From Aureimonas sp. ME7 (GTDB lineage: Bacteria > Pseudomonadota > Alphaproteobacteria > Rhizobiales > Rhizobiaceae), in the NCBI RefSeq assembly GCF_903970965.1, contig NZ_CAJCKW010000006.1, positions 234,435-298,434 of the forward strand: a stretch of DNA of 64,000 bases, written 5' to 3'. Under the pieces are notes generated by a model. The model was given only the letters and a program-made list of their open reading frames with translations. It had not been told where the DNA came from and searched no databases. The translations under genes and the position numbers were made by a program. This document shows positions 52,675-63,506 of the stretch, in pieces (position 1 is the first letter of the stretch; each line of letters starts with the position of its first letter).

Positions 52675-53442
52675 CTATTGCGCCGTGTAGCCGCCGTCGC
52701 AGACGAGGCTGGACCCCGTCACGAAGCGCGACTCGTCGGAGGCGAGGAAAAGGACGCAGTTGGCGACGTCGACCGGCTCGCCGAGGGTGAGCGGATGCTT
52801 GGCGGACATCATCTCGAGATAATGGTCGAGGCCGCCGGGATAGGTTTCGCCGGCTCGCATGAAGAGCGGGGTCTTGGTGGAGCCGGGATGCACCGCGTTC
52901 ACGCGGATGCCGTGCGGGGCGTAGCAGACGGCGTCGGTCTTGGTCATCGCCAGCACCGCGCCCTTGGTGGCGTGGTAGGGCGGCAGGTCGTCGTTTCCGA
53001 TCAGACCGTAGATCGAGGAGAAGTTGACGATCGAGCCGCGTTTGGCCGCCATCATCGGCCCCACCGCATGCTTGGTGCACAGGAAGACGCCGCGCACGTT
53101 GACCGCGAAGATCTGGTCCCAGTCTTCCACCGCGACCTCGTGGGCGAGCTTATTGACGCCGGTGATGGCGGCGTTGTTGACGAGGATGTCGAGCGCGCCC
53201 CAGCTCTGGACGACCGCCGCGACGGCCGCCGCGACGTCGGTCTCCCGCGACACGTCGCAGCGGTGGAACTCGGCCTCGCCGCCCGCCGCCCGGATCGCCT
53301 CCGCGGTCTGACGTCCTGCGTCCTCCGCCACGTCGAACACGGCGACGCGGGCGCCCTCTTCCGCAAAGCGCAGGCACGTCGCCTCGCCGATGCCCGTTCC
53401 GCCGCCGGTGACGACGGCGACCTTTCCGCTCAATCGAGCCAT
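52675..53442 (-). CDS. Classical SDR-family oxidoreductase
   Basis: 255 residues from ATG 53442 with GAGGAAG upstream (an ATG at 53457 is in-frame but lacks a site). TGGGTGIGEATCLRFAEEG, NNAAITG, NFSSIYG and YHATKGA, SLVCDGGYTAQ. Typical of polyol, cyclohexanol or steroid dehydrogenases. Eleven bases after it comes the zinc dehydrogenase gene. Confidence 0.92.
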   Translation of the reverse strand: MARLSGKVAVVTGGGTGIGEATCLRFAEEGARVAVFDVAEDAGRQTAEAIRAAGGEAEFHRCDVSRETDVAAAVAAVVQSWGALDILVNNAAITGVNKLAHEVAVEDWDQIFAVNVRGVFLCTKHAVGPMMAAKRGSIVNFSSIYGLIGNDDLPPYHATKGAVLAMTKTDAVCYAPHGIRVNAVHPGSTKTPLFMRAGETYPGGLDHYLEMMSAKHPLTLGEPVDVANCVLFLASDESRFVTGSSLVCDGGYTAQ

Positions 53443-53482
53443 GTCTTCCTCTCCCATGCCATGCGTGTCGTTTCTCGGCGCC

Positions 53483-54271
53483 TCAGGTCAGCACCATTCC
53501 CCCGTCCACCATCAGCGTCTGGCCGGTGATCGTGTCGGACGCGCCAGACGCCAGGAACGCGGTGGTTCCCACGATGTCGGCGGGCGTCGAGGGGCGGCCG
53601 ATCAGGATGTTCGACGAGAACTCGTCGAGCGCCTGCGAGGGCCGCTCGGTGAGGCCGTGCTCCATGAACTCGCGGTCGAGCTGGCGCCACAGTTCGGTCG
53701 CCACCACGCCCGGTGCAAACGCGTTGACGGTGATCCCGTGCTCGGCCAGCGCGCGCGCAGCGGCCTGCGTCAGCGCAACCACAGCGAACTTCGAGGCGCA
53801 GTAGTGTGCGAACAGCGGATAGCCCTGCTTGCCCGCGATCGAGGCCGTGTTGACGATCTTGCCGCCCCCGCCCTGCCGGATCATCTGCCGGGCCGCTTCC
53901 TGCGTCCCGATCAGGACGCCGCGCCCGTTCACCGCCATGATGCGGTCGAAGTCCTCTTCGGTGACGTCGAGGAAAGGGCAGGTCTGGCTGATGCCGGCAT
54001 TGTTGAAGAGAATGTCGAGCCGGCCGAACTCGGCCACCGTCCGCTCGATCGCGGCCCGCACGCTGGCGCGCTCGCTCACGTCGACGGCGACGCCGATCGC
54101 CCGGCCGCCGGCCTCGCCGATCCGCGCCGCGACGCGCTCGGCGGCCGCCGCGTCGAGGTCGGCGACCGCGACCGCTGCGCCCCGCGCGCCCAGATCGCGC
54201 GCGATGGCCTCGCCGATGCCGCGCCCTGCGCCCGTCACGATCGCGGTGCGACCCGCCAGCGACTGTTCCAT
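53483..54271 (-). CDS. Classical SDR-family oxidoreductase
   Basis: 262 residues. TGAGRGIGEAIARDLGARG, NNAGISQ, NTASIAG and YCASKFA, LMVDGGMVLT. Resembles sorbitol/acetoin/2,3-butanediol SDRs. Follows the permease genes of the second sugar transporter by 20 bases, tying substrate uptake to oxidation. Confidence 0.92.
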   Translation of the reverse strand: MEQSLAGRTAIVTGAGRGIGEAIARDLGARGAAVAVADLDAAAAERVAARIGEAGGRAIGVAVDVSERASVRAAIERTVAEFGRLDILFNNAGISQTCPFLDVTEEDFDRIMAVNGRGVLIGTQEAARQMIRQGGGGKIVNTASIAGKQGYPLFAHYCASKFAVVALTQAAARALAEHGITVNAFAPGVVATELWRQLDREFMEHGLTERPSQALDEFSSNILIGRPSTPADIVGTTAFLASGASDTITGQTLMVDGGMVLT

Positions 54272-54291
54272 GTGAGGTTCTCCCATCCCGT

Positions 54292-55272
54292 TCACGAGCC
54301 GCGGCGGACGTAGAAGCCCGCGGCGGCGATGATCACGACACCCTTCAGGATGATCTGCATCTGGACGGGCAGTCCGAGCATCACCACGAGGTTGGAGATG
54401 GCGACCAGGATCGCCGCCCCCGTCAGCGCGCCCGCGATCGTTCCTCGGCCGCCCGACAGCGCGATGCCGCCGACGACCGCCGCCACGATGGAGTCGAGCT
54501 CGAACCCCCGGCCGACGAAATTGTCGACGACGCCCACGAAGCCGGCGAGAACGAGACCCGCCACCGCCGCGCACACGCCGCTCGCGACATAGGCGAGGAG
54601 CGTCACGAGATCGGCGCGGATGCCCACGAGATGGGCCGTCACCGGGTTGCCGCCCGTGATGTAGACGCGCCGGCCGAAGCCCGTGCGATGGAGCGCGACG
54701 GCCGCGACGGCCGCGATCGCGATCAGGAAGAAGAGCGCATAGGGGATGCCCGCCACCGTGCCCGCGCCGACCAGACGGAAGAAGGGCGGCGCGTTGCCGG
54801 AGGGGGCCCCTTGCGTCCAGGCGAAGCGCGCGCCCTGGAGGACGATCATGGTGGCCAGCGTCGCCAGGAACGGCGAGACGCGCCGACGCGTGACCAGCCA
54901 TCCGTTGGCCAGGCCCACCAGGGCGCCGATGGCGATCGCCACGGCGAAGATCGCCGGCACGTCGCTGTCCCGGCCCGTGAAGGCGGTGGCCGTCACCGCG
55001 GCGGTCGCCATCACCGAGGCCACCGACAGGTCGAGGCCACGCACCAGGATCACGAAGGTCTGGCCGATCACCACGATGCCGAGCGGGGCGAGCTGCAGCA
55101 GCATGTTGGAGACGTTGGCGCCCGACAGGAAGCCGGGCGCGGCCACCGCGCCGAGCACGATCACGGCCACGAGGAAGAGAAGGATGCCGTAGCGCGAGAG
55201 CCGGGCGCGAAGCGCCGTGCCCGCGGCCGGCGCCGCCAGCGTCTCGGCGGCGATCGGACGCGCGCCGCTCAT
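54292..55272 (-). CDS. Sugar-type ABC transporter permease (RbsC family)
   Basis: 326 residues. FVILVRGLDLSVASVMATAAV, VYITGGNPVTAHLVGI and GGIALSGGRGTIAGALTGAAIL mark the family. Overlaps the other permease by ATGA. This transporter has two different permease genes, unlike the one at 41645-45459. Confidence 0.92.
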   Translation of the reverse strand: MSGARPIAAETLAAPAAGTALRARLSRYGILLFLVAVIVLGAVAAPGFLSGANVSNMLLQLAPLGIVVIGQTFVILVRGLDLSVASVMATAAVTATAFTGRDSDVPAIFAVAIAIGALVGLANGWLVTRRRVSPFLATLATMIVLQGARFAWTQGAPSGNAPPFFRLVGAGTVAGIPYALFFLIAIAAVAAVALHRTGFGRRVYITGGNPVTAHLVGIRADLVTLLAYVASGVCAAVAGLVLAGFVGVVDNFVGRGFELDSIVAAVVGGIALSGGRGTIAGALTGAAILVAISNLVVMLGLPVQMQIILKGVVIIAAAGFYVRRGS

Positions 55273-56225
55273 GCCAGCCCCCGCTGCTTCTCGACATAGA
55301 CCGAGACGGCGAGGATCACGACGAGCCCCTGGATGACGAGCTGCCAATGGCTGGAGATGTCGAGGAAGTTCAGCATGTTGTTGAGAAGCGAGACCAGATA
55401 GACGCCGAACAGGGTGCCGATCACGCCGCCGCGCCCGCCCGCCAGCATGGTGCCGCCGACCACGACCGGCGTGATCGAGGCCAGCGTGTAGTTGGCGCCG
55501 GTATAGGGCTGGCCGGCGCTGAAGCGGCTGACGAGGTAGATCGCGGTGAGCGCGGCGAAGAAGCCGGACGCGGCGTAGACGCCGACCAGGATGCGGCGGC
55601 GCGGCAGGCCCATCAGGTCGGCGGCGTGCGGATCGTCGCCCACCGCGTAGACGCGGCGCCCGGTGCGCGTGTTGTTGAGAACGAAGGACACGAGGAGGAA
55701 GAGCGCCAGCGCGACCGTCGCCCCGATCGACAGGCCGCCCGCGAAGGTTCCGTAGGCGAAGACGTCGAACTCCAGCGGCACGCCGCCCACGGGACCCAGG
55801 CCGTAGAGCAGCGCGACCCCTTGCAGGATCGCACCCGTTCCCAGCGTGACGATCAGCGGATGAACGCCGGTCAGAACGATCGCCACGCCGTTGGCCGCGC
55901 CGATCAGGAGGCCGAGCGCGAGCACGCCGAGAAGCACGGGCGCCACCATCTCAGCTTTCCCGTCGATCAGGCCCGAGGTCAGCATGGACAGGAGGCTGAT
56001 CGTGGAGCCGACCGACAGGTCGATGCCGCCCGTCAGGATCGTCAGCGTCTGGCCGAGGCTGACGAGGGCGAGGCCCGTCGACTGCTCGTAGACGTTGAGG
56101 ATGTTGCCGCCGGTGGCGAAGCGGTCCGAGGCGAAGGCGCCCACCGCGAACAGAAGCACGAGAAGCGCGATCACCACCAAGAGGCCGGCGCGGCCGCGCA
56201 AGAGGGGGATCAGGACAGCGGACAT
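55269..56225 (-). CDS. Sugar-type ABC transporter permease (RbsC family)
   Basis: 318 residues. LTILTGGIDLSVGSTISLLSML, VYAVGDDPHAADLMGL and GGTMLAGGRGGVIGTLFGVY. GGAG lies 9 bases before ATG 56225. Forms a presumably heterodimeric pore with the 54292 permease. Confidence 0.92.
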   Translation of the reverse strand: MSAVLIPLLRGRAGLLVVIALLVLLFAVGAFASDRFATGGNILNVYEQSTGLALVSLGQTLTILTGGIDLSVGSTISLLSMLTSGLIDGKAEMVAPVLLGVLALGLLIGAANGVAIVLTGVHPLIVTLGTGAILQGVALLYGLGPVGGVPLEFDVFAYGTFAGGLSIGATVALALFLLVSFVLNNTRTGRRVYAVGDDPHAADLMGLPRRRILVGVYAASGFFAALTAIYLVSRFSAGQPYTGANYTLASITPVVVGGTMLAGGRGGVIGTLFGVYLVSLLNNMLNFLDISSHWQLVIQGLVVILAVSVYVEKQRGLA

Positions 56226-56239
56226 CGATGGCGTCTCCT

Positions 56240-57730
<1,491 letters not shown>

Positions 57731-57762
57731 GGGGTTCAACTTTCACGAAACGAGCGACGATT

Positions 57763-57791
57763 GGCGGCCCGCCGACCGGCGACGGGCCGCC
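57763..57791 (-). terminator. Hairpin between binding-protein and ATPase genes
   Basis: GGCGGCCCG and CGGGCCGCC form a perfect 9-bp stem with an 11-base loop, 25 bases past the binding-protein stop on the minus strand. No U-tract; likely a processing or stabilising element raising binding-protein levels. Confidence 0.5.
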
Positions 57792-57816
57792 GTGAGGCGT
57801 CAGTTCGAAGGGGGCC

Positions 57817-58953
57817 TCAGCGCGGGTAGTCGACGCTGTAGGACGAAGGGTTGTAGCCGGGGCCCATGCCGCCGGTGACCAGCATGTCGGCCGGCCCGTC
57901 CTTGACCACCATCTCGGAGATCGGCAGGTCGCGCCGGATCGAGGCGGTCTCGTCGCCGTCCGTCGTCGCGATCTGCGAGTTGATCGTATAGGTGCAGGGC
58001 ACGGTCTGGCCGGCGAGCACCTTCAGGGCCACCTCGACGCTGACCCCGCCCATGGCCGGCGGGTAGCCGATCTCCAGCATCGGCACCTTGTGCTGGAGCG
58101 CGAGCTGCAGCGGACCGTTGACGTCCGAGGTCGTGTGGGGCGGAATCTCGCCGTCCTTCCAGCCCGCCTCCACGAAGGCCTCGATCGAGCCGGGCGTCTG
58201 GAGCCCGTGGGCCGACCACACGGCGTTGATGTCGTGGCCGTATTTGGAGATCGCGGCCTGCATGACCTGCTTGCCCTTGACCGGGCTCCAGTCGGAATAG
58301 ACCGTGTCGAGGATCTTGATGTCGGGATGCTGGTTGAAGACCTGCATGGCCGCGCGCGTGCGGATCTCGTTGGGGCTGGAGCCCGCCTGGCCCGCCAGCA
58401 TGATGACGTTGCCCTTGCCGTTCAGCTTCTCGACGATCCACTGGGCGAAGAGGCGGCCCATCATCGTGTCGGAGGCGGTGACGAAGGACACGAAGTTGTC
58501 CGACGAGATGCGCCGGTCCACCATGACCACGGGGATGCCGCGCTTGGTGGCGCGGGTGATGGCGGGATCGAGCGCCTGCTCGGTGTTGGCGCTGACGATC
58601 AGGATGTCGACCTGGCGCGAGATCAGGTCCTGGACGTCGGCGACCTGCTTGGCGTCGTCGTGGCCGGCGTCGGTGATGATGAGCTGCTTGATCTGGTCCT
58701 TGTGCTCGGCCGCCGCCTTCATGATCGAGTGCTGCATGACGACGCGCCAGCTGTCGCCGAGCCCCGCGTTCGAGAAGCCGATGACGTAGGGGCCGTCCTT
58801 TTTGTACTCGGCCGTGTCCTTGAAGCAGATGTCCTGGGCCGGGTTGAACAGGAAGGTGCGCGGCGCGCCCTCGTAGGGGCCGGCGTGGGCCGCGCAGACG
58901 CCCGCAAAGGCGACGGCGGCACTCAACAGATAGCGTTTGATTCCAGTCTTCAC
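57817..58953 (-). CDS. Sugar-type ABC transporter substrate-binding protein
   Basis: 378 residues from GTG 58953, preceded by GGGAGGAG; no ATG is well placed. Sec signal KRYLLSAAVAFAGVCAAHA. Ribose-type fold: YVIGFSNAGLGDSWRVVMQHSIMKAA, DAGHDDAKQVADVQDLISRQVDILIVSAN, and VDRRISSDNFVSF at the ligand cleft. First gene of the 15-gene minus-strand run. Because the run includes hydroxyquinol genes, the cargo is probably the cyclic precursor. Confidence 0.92.
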   Translation of the reverse strand: MKTGIKRYLLSAAVAFAGVCAAHAGPYEGAPRTFLFNPAQDICFKDTAEYKKDGPYVIGFSNAGLGDSWRVVMQHSIMKAAAEHKDQIKQLIITDAGHDDAKQVADVQDLISRQVDILIVSANTEQALDPAITRATKRGIPVVMVDRRISSDNFVSFVTASDTMMGRLFAQWIVEKLNGKGNVIMLAGQAGSSPNEIRTRAAMQVFNQHPDIKILDTVYSDWSPVKGKQVMQAAISKYGHDINAVWSAHGLQTPGSIEAFVEAGWKDGEIPPHTTSDVNGPLQLALQHKVPMLEIGYPPAMGGVSVEVALKVLAGQTVPCTYTINSQIATTDGDETASIRRDLPISEMVVKDGPADMLVTGGMGPGYNPSSYSVDYPR

Positions 58954-59124
58954 GTGCTGCTCCTCCCAAAGCGATGGCTGGTCTGCGAAGGACGCAAGTA
59001 GGCGCGACCGCAGCGCGAATATCGCACTGCAATATACTGTGCGACTTCTACGTCGTTCCTCCCGCGGGCCGCCAACAGGCCCGAACGAAACGTTAGTGAT
59101 TTTGTCCGCCCGAGAACAAATCCT

Positions 59125-59143
59125 GATTTGTCCAAAATGGACA
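59125..59143. promoter_or_regulatory. Shared operator motif, copy 2
   Basis: GATTTGTCCAAAATGGACA in the 289-base divergent gap between the binding-protein gene (-) and the HIBADH-like gene (+). 18 of 19 bases equal the motif at 45539-45557. A related dyad, TTTGT...ACAAA, lies just before it at 59101-59120. Candidate site of the regulator encoded at 60244-61947. Confidence 0.65.
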
Positions 59144-59242
59144 TCGTTCGCCTCCACATGAGACGGGGCTTGGTTCAGGAAGAAGCAGCCGCAGGGTGCG
59201 AAGGCGCTGGGCGGACGGGACGCCGTCGCAGGGAGAGGCGAG

Positions 59243-60178
59243 ATGGCACAGAACGAACTTCGTATCGGCTGGGTCGGAACCGGAAAGATGGGCCGGCCCA
59301 TGAGCCGTCATCTCCTGAAGGCGGGGATGGCGGTCACGATCTTCGAGCCCCTGGCCCAGAATCGCGCGAGCCTCGTCGCCGACGGAGCGGAGGTGGCCTT
59401 GTCGATGGCCGACCTCGCCGCCGCGGCCGACATCGTCGTTCTGACCATTCCCAACGACAAGGTGCTGGAGACCGTCTCGTTCGGGCCGGACGGCCTGGTC
59501 GCGGCCATGCGCCCTGGCCAGATCCTGATCGAGATGAGCACGGTGTCTCCGAGCATCTCCGCCCGCCTGCATAAAGAACTGGAGCGGCGCGGCATCGCCT
59601 ATCTGCGGGCGCCCGTCTCGGGATCCACGACCACGGCCACCAGCGGCAAGCTGTCGGTGGTGGTGTCCGGTCCGCTCGCGGCCTTCGAAGTCGCCCGGCC
59701 GATCCTGGCCTGCTTCTCGACCCACCAGTTCCATGTCGGAACCGGCGAAGAGGCCCGCTATCTCAAGCTCGTGCTCAACGCCCTCGTGGGCGCCACCTCG
59801 GCGCTTGTCGGGGAGGCGCTGACGCTCGGCCGCAAGGGCGGCCTCGACACGGCCACCATGCTGGACGTGATCGCCCACAGCGCGGTCGCCTCGCCGCTGC
59901 TCGCCTACAAGCGCGACCTTCTCGTCTCGCGCAACTTCGAACCCGCCTTCACCGTGGAACAGATGATGAAGGACTTCGATCTGATCCTGGACGCGGGGCG
60001 CGCCGACCACGTTCCCATGGCGCTGGCCGCCCTGGTCCGGCAGCAATACGAGGCGGCCTTCGCCGGCGGTCTTGCCGACCAGGACTTCTTCGTGCTTGTC
60101 GAGCAGTGCGAGCGATCGGCGGGTCTTGCGATGGACAAGCGGGACGGCCGGGAAGCGGAAACCGGCGTCGCACGTTGA
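59243..60178 (+). CDS. NAD(P)-dependent oxidoreductase, 3-hydroxyisobutyrate dehydrogenase family
   Basis: 311 residues. Cofactor motif GWVGTGKMGRPMSRHLLKAG, substrate-binding APVSGSTTTATSGKL and the catalytic Lys in YLKLVLNALVG. Beta-hydroxyacid dehydrogenases oxidise 3-hydroxyacids (or reduce semialdehydes). Divergent from the sugar transporter and 65 bases upstream of the regulator gene. May act on a ring-fission or side-chain acid; substrate unknown. Confidence 0.9.
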   Translation: MAQNELRIGWVGTGKMGRPMSRHLLKAGMAVTIFEPLAQNRASLVADGAEVALSMADLAAAADIVVLTIPNDKVLETVSFGPDGLVAAMRPGQILIEMSTVSPSISARLHKELERRGIAYLRAPVSGSTTTATSGKLSVVVSGPLAAFEVARPILACFSTHQFHVGTGEEARYLKLVLNALVGATSALVGEALTLGRKGGLDTATMLDVIAHSAVASPLLAYKRDLLVSRNFEPAFTVEQMMKDFDLILDAGRADHVPMALAALVRQQYEAAFAGGLADQDFFVLVEQCERSAGLAMDKRDGREAETGVAR

Positions 60179-60243
60179 CGGAAGGCGGAGACGGGACGGT
60201 GCCTCGCTGATCCCTCCTCCCACGCCCGCAGGGAGGCGGCGCG

Positions 60244-61947
60244 TTGAACGAGTACGAGATCCTACGCGTCATCGAGTTCGTGGAGCAGACGCGCACGCCC
60301 TTTCGGCAGACCATGCCCGTTTGCGACGACGAGCCGGTGTGGAACATCACGGCCTTCCTGATGAAGTCGGAGATCCGGGGCCAGATGGTCACGATCTCGA
60401 TGCTCGCCCAGGTCACCGGCATTCCCTATGCCACATCCATGCGGCTGATCGGCCGGCTGGTGGACAGCGGCTTCATCCTGCGCATGCCGCGGGGCCGCGC
60501 GGGCAAGAGCCATTCGCTGCATCCGGGCGAGGACATGCGCAGGGCGTTTCTCGTCTATGCCCGGTCGATGAAGTCGCTGATCGCCCGCACCATGGGCCTT
60601 CGCGGCACGGGCGAGGACGAGGAGCAGTACTACTTCGGCGGAACGCCCCTCGCTTCGCAGCCGCAGCCTCCGCCCCGGCTGGTGGAGCATCGCGCCAAGG
60701 CCGAACTCGACATCCGCTTCCTGCTCAACGACGACAACTACTTCTCGGCGATGCGCAACATGTGGGTGGATCTGCGCTCCAATCTCGCCGCCTCGCGCGA
60801 CTTCAGCCTGCGCCGCCTGCCCGATCTCTACCGCGAGATTCTTGCCAACGCCGAACGCCCCGTGTCGAAATACGACGTGGTGACCCTCAACATGCCCTGG
60901 CTGGGCGAACTGGCCAGCAAGAAGCTTCTGCGGCCGCTCAATCCGTTGGTGGATTCGGGCATGCTCGACCTCACCGACTTCCACCCGGTGATCCAGTCCA
61001 CCGCCGACTGGTGCGGAACGACCTTCGGAATGCCGATCTACTGCACCATCGGCATCCTCGCGGCGCGCAAGGACCTGTTCGAGGAGCGCAACCTTGCGTT
61101 TCCGCGCACCTTCGACGAGGTGATCGACAGCGGCCGGCGCTTCCACCAGCCCGATCAGGGACGTTTCGGCGTGGTGTTCGACGGCGCGCGGGGGATGCCG
61201 ATCGCATCGACCTTCCTGTTCTTTCTCGGCGCCTGCGGCACGGCCCCGGTGGCCGCGCGCTCGGGAGGGGGAGCCGTCGCGCTTTCCCGGCTCGCTCCCG
61301 ACGAAGCCGTCCAGATGATCGATTCCGAGGCGGGCGCGGCCGCGCTGGAACACATGCGCCGCCTGCTGGAGATCGCGCCGCCAGACGCCTTGGACCTCGC
61401 CTGGGATCAGAACCTCGCGCTGTTCCTGTCCGGCCGGGCCTCGATGGCCTATTGCTGGACCATGCGCGCCGCCCGCATGGAATACGATGTCCAATCCACG
61501 GTGAAGCGGAAGGTGGAATATCTGCCGCAGCCGGCGGGCCCCGGTGGCGGGCGGGCATCTCCCATCGGTGGGTTTCTCCTGGCGATCCCCGCCAACCTTC
61601 CGCCCGAGCGGGTGGAGATCGCATCCGAGGCCATCGCGTGGATGACGTCCAAGAAGGCGATGCACGCCCATGTGCGCAACGGCTTCCCGGTGGCGCCCCG
61701 CTTTTCCACGAGCGCCGACCCGGAAGCCAGCGCCGGCTCGCCGATCGTCCGCTTCGTGGACGGCCTGGCGAGGCGGCAGCTCCTGACGACCTGGCAGCGC
61801 CCCAACATTCCGCACTACACACGCATGGAGGCGGTGATCAGCCGGGAAATCCATGCCGCCTTGCGCAAGGACAAGCCAGCCTCGATGGCCCTGTCCGATG
61901 CCGGCGCGGCGATCAACGAGATTTTGCGCGAACCCGCTCCCCGCTGA
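60244..61947 (+). CDS. Winged-helix regulator fused to a type 1 solute-binding (maltose-binding-like) domain
   Basis: 567 residues from TTG 60244 with GGGAGG upstream. No signal peptide. Residues ~1-100 look like a MarR/IclR-type winged helix: ITAFLMKSEIRGQMVTISMLAQVTGIPYATSMRLIGRLVDSGFILRM, in which TISMLAQVTGIPYATSMRLI is the HTH. Residues ~150-540 resemble extracellular solute-binding protein family 1: DVVTLNMPWLGELASKKLLRPLNPLV, GMPIYCTIGILAARKDLFEE, LFLSGRASMAYCWTMRA, PIGGFLLAIPANLPPERVEIASEAIAWMTSKKAM. A cytoplasmic sugar-binding sensor driving transcription is the simplest reading. This architecture is rarely described. The nearby 19-bp palindromes are candidate sites. Confidence 0.75.
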   Translation: MNEYEILRVIEFVEQTRTPFRQTMPVCDDEPVWNITAFLMKSEIRGQMVTISMLAQVTGIPYATSMRLIGRLVDSGFILRMPRGRAGKSHSLHPGEDMRRAFLVYARSMKSLIARTMGLRGTGEDEEQYYFGGTPLASQPQPPPRLVEHRAKAELDIRFLLNDDNYFSAMRNMWVDLRSNLAASRDFSLRRLPDLYREILANAERPVSKYDVVTLNMPWLGELASKKLLRPLNPLVDSGMLDLTDFHPVIQSTADWCGTTFGMPIYCTIGILAARKDLFEERNLAFPRTFDEVIDSGRRFHQPDQGRFGVVFDGARGMPIASTFLFFLGACGTAPVAARSGGGAVALSRLAPDEAVQMIDSEAGAAALEHMRRLLEIAPPDALDLAWDQNLALFLSGRASMAYCWTMRAARMEYDVQSTVKRKVEYLPQPAGPGGGRASPIGGFLLAIPANLPPERVEIASEAIAWMTSKKAMHAHVRNGFPVAPRFSTSADPEASAGSPIVRFVDGLARRQLLTTWQRPNIPHYTRMEAVISREIHAALRKDKPASMALSDAGAAINEILREPAPR

Positions 61948-62518
61948 CCGATCGCCGTTGCAACGGCACGGGGGAAGCAGCTTCATGCAGGCGCTGCTCT
62001 ACGAAACTCGTCCGCACGATATGAAAACTTCTGAGCACGTTTCCCTTACAAGAGTTATGGAAGCGGCCTTGGGCATACGAGCCCACCACGGCGCTGGCCA
62101 CCGCCATCGCCGGATGCGTATTCGGCGTAAGGGCCGAAGGATTTGACAAAGGGCGGGAAGCCCCTCGTCCACAACTTCACCTGCCAAAACGCTTTACCTA
62201 CCTCGCTTATCCGCTCATGGATACCGGGTGCGGTTTTGCGCCTTTTTGCCTGCCTTCGCTGCCGTCGGACACGCCGCCTTTCGCGAAAATGTCCCAGAAG
62301 TGTCTCCGATCCGATCGAACTCCGGAAATCAAGCGGCCGAGTCATTGGAAACGTTGGCGCGCCGGTCAGAACAAAACGGCGAACACTTATATTATTGAAT
62401 TCGTTAGATTATTTTTTATACTCGATGAGCGGCTTGTTCCCTTGCTGTCGGCCTCTACGGTGCAGGCGTGCTGACCCGGACTCAAAGTTAAGCGAGTTTT
62501 CTTCGTCCAATGACCGTT
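61948..62518. other. Intergenic region, no gene supported; AT-rich stretch
   Basis: About 570 bases without a convincing gene; short frames here show no family likeness. Base composition drops sharply at 62370-62420 (long A/T runs around TATTATTGAATTCG), unlike the island to the left. It marks the boundary between the catabolic region and the toxin-antitoxin/mobile segment. No tRNA or attachment site was recognised. Confidence 0.55.
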
Positions 62519-62547
62519 GTTATGTACGCCTCTATGGCGTACATAAC
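62519..62547. promoter_or_regulatory. Operator of the toxin-antitoxin genes
   Basis: GTTATGTACGCC and GGCGTACATAAC form a perfect 12-bp inverted repeat with a 5-base centre, ending 27 bases before the antitoxin start. GTAC-containing dyads are the usual autoregulatory sites of DUF1778/GNAT (TacA-type) modules. Confidence 0.75.
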
Positions 62548-62574
62548 GTCCGATCGTAGATGGTAGGAGTTCCG

Positions 62575-62883
62575 ATGCGAGTGTTCCACGACGAGACGCA
62601 AGACGTCGCTGAGCGCAGCACCGAGCGTATGAATTTTCGTACCAAGCCGCGCATCAAGGAGGCGATCCAGCGTGCAGCCGCCCTGTCGGGTGTGGACGAC
62701 TCGGTCTTCACGATGAGCGCGGCGTATCGCTTCGCTCTGGAGACGATCGCTGCTCACGAGCGCACTGTCCTGCAGGCGGTGGATCATTCGGCGTTCTTTG
62801 CCGCGATCGACAATCCGCCGGAGCCGTCCGAGAAGCTGCGAGCCGCCTTCGCGCGCCATCGCGAGGCCGTTCAGTCCAAGTGA
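62575..62883 (+). CDS. DUF1778 antitoxin (TacA-like)
   Basis: 102 residues from ATG 62575 (AGGAG 6 bases upstream). Ribbon-helix-helix N-terminus RMNFRTKPRIKEAIQRAAALSGVD followed by VFTMSAAYRFALETI and a C-terminal AFFAAIDNPPEPSEKLRAAF, the segment that wraps the acetyltransferase toxin in this family. The stop overlaps the toxin start (GTGA). Confidence 0.92.
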   Translation: MRVFHDETQDVAERSTERMNFRTKPRIKEAIQRAAALSGVDDSVFTMSAAYRFALETIAAHERTVLQAVDHSAFFAAIDNPPEPSEKLRAAFARHREAVQSK

Positions 62884-63416
62884 GTGTTCTGATCATTGAG
62901 CCGCTCGATCGAGAGAAGCACGATCGGGCGGCTTTCTCCTGCGGTGTCGCCCAGGTCGACAACTTCTTCCGCAATACCGCGAACAAGCTCGCCAAGGCGG
63001 ACAACCTACGCACTTGGGTGATGACCGATCCCGATGGGAGCATCATCGGCTTCTACGCGATGAACGCCCATGCCGTCGACTACACCGATTTGCCGAAGAG
63101 GTTCGCCCGCACCCGTCCCGGCCATGGCAGCATCCCGGCTGCCTACGTCTCGATGATCGGTGTGCGCAAGGATCTGCAGGGTAAGGGCTACGGCGGCGAC
63201 CTGTTGGCGGATTGTCTGAAGCGTATCGCACGCGTGGCTGACCAGATCGGGATCGCGGTCGTCACGCTTGATGTACTGGACTGTGGTGACCCTGCGTTGG
63301 TAGTCCGCCGCCAGCGTGCCTATGCCACCTACGGCTTCGAGCCTCTGCCATCGCAGCCCTTATGCATGTTTCTGCCGCTCGCCACGGTCCGCAGGCTGCT
63401 GGATCAGGCGGGTTAA
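62880..63416 (+). CDS. GNAT-family acetyltransferase toxin (TacT-like)
   Basis: 178 residues from GTG 62880. FSCGVAQVDNFFRNTANKLAKADNLRTWVM at the N-terminus, acetyl-CoA loop RKDLQGKGYGGDLL and YATYGFEPLPSQPLCMFLPL with the Tyr expected in catalysis. TacT toxins acetylate aminoacyl-tRNA and block translation; activity is held by the DUF1778 protein. Coupled by GTGA overlap. Confidence 0.92.
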   Translation: MSVLIIEPLDREKHDRAAFSCGVAQVDNFFRNTANKLAKADNLRTWVMTDPDGSIIGFYAMNAHAVDYTDLPKRFARTRPGHGSIPAAYVSMIGVRKDLQGKGYGGDLLADCLKRIARVADQIGIAVVTLDVLDCGDPALVVRRQRAYATYGFEPLPSQPLCMFLPLATVRRLLDQAG

Positions 63417-63506
63417 ACGCCGCCGACCTGTAAACGTGCGGATCGTTAGTACGGTGCGGTTGTGCTCTGTGGCAGAGCAGACGGATGCCTCTGCAACGTA
63501 TGGGCG

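Noticed and set aside
62055..62345. A 96-residue frame on the minus strand in the gap before the toxin-antitoxin genes
   Set aside because: No ribosome site, no recognisable family, Arg-rich composition; other frames there are equally long.
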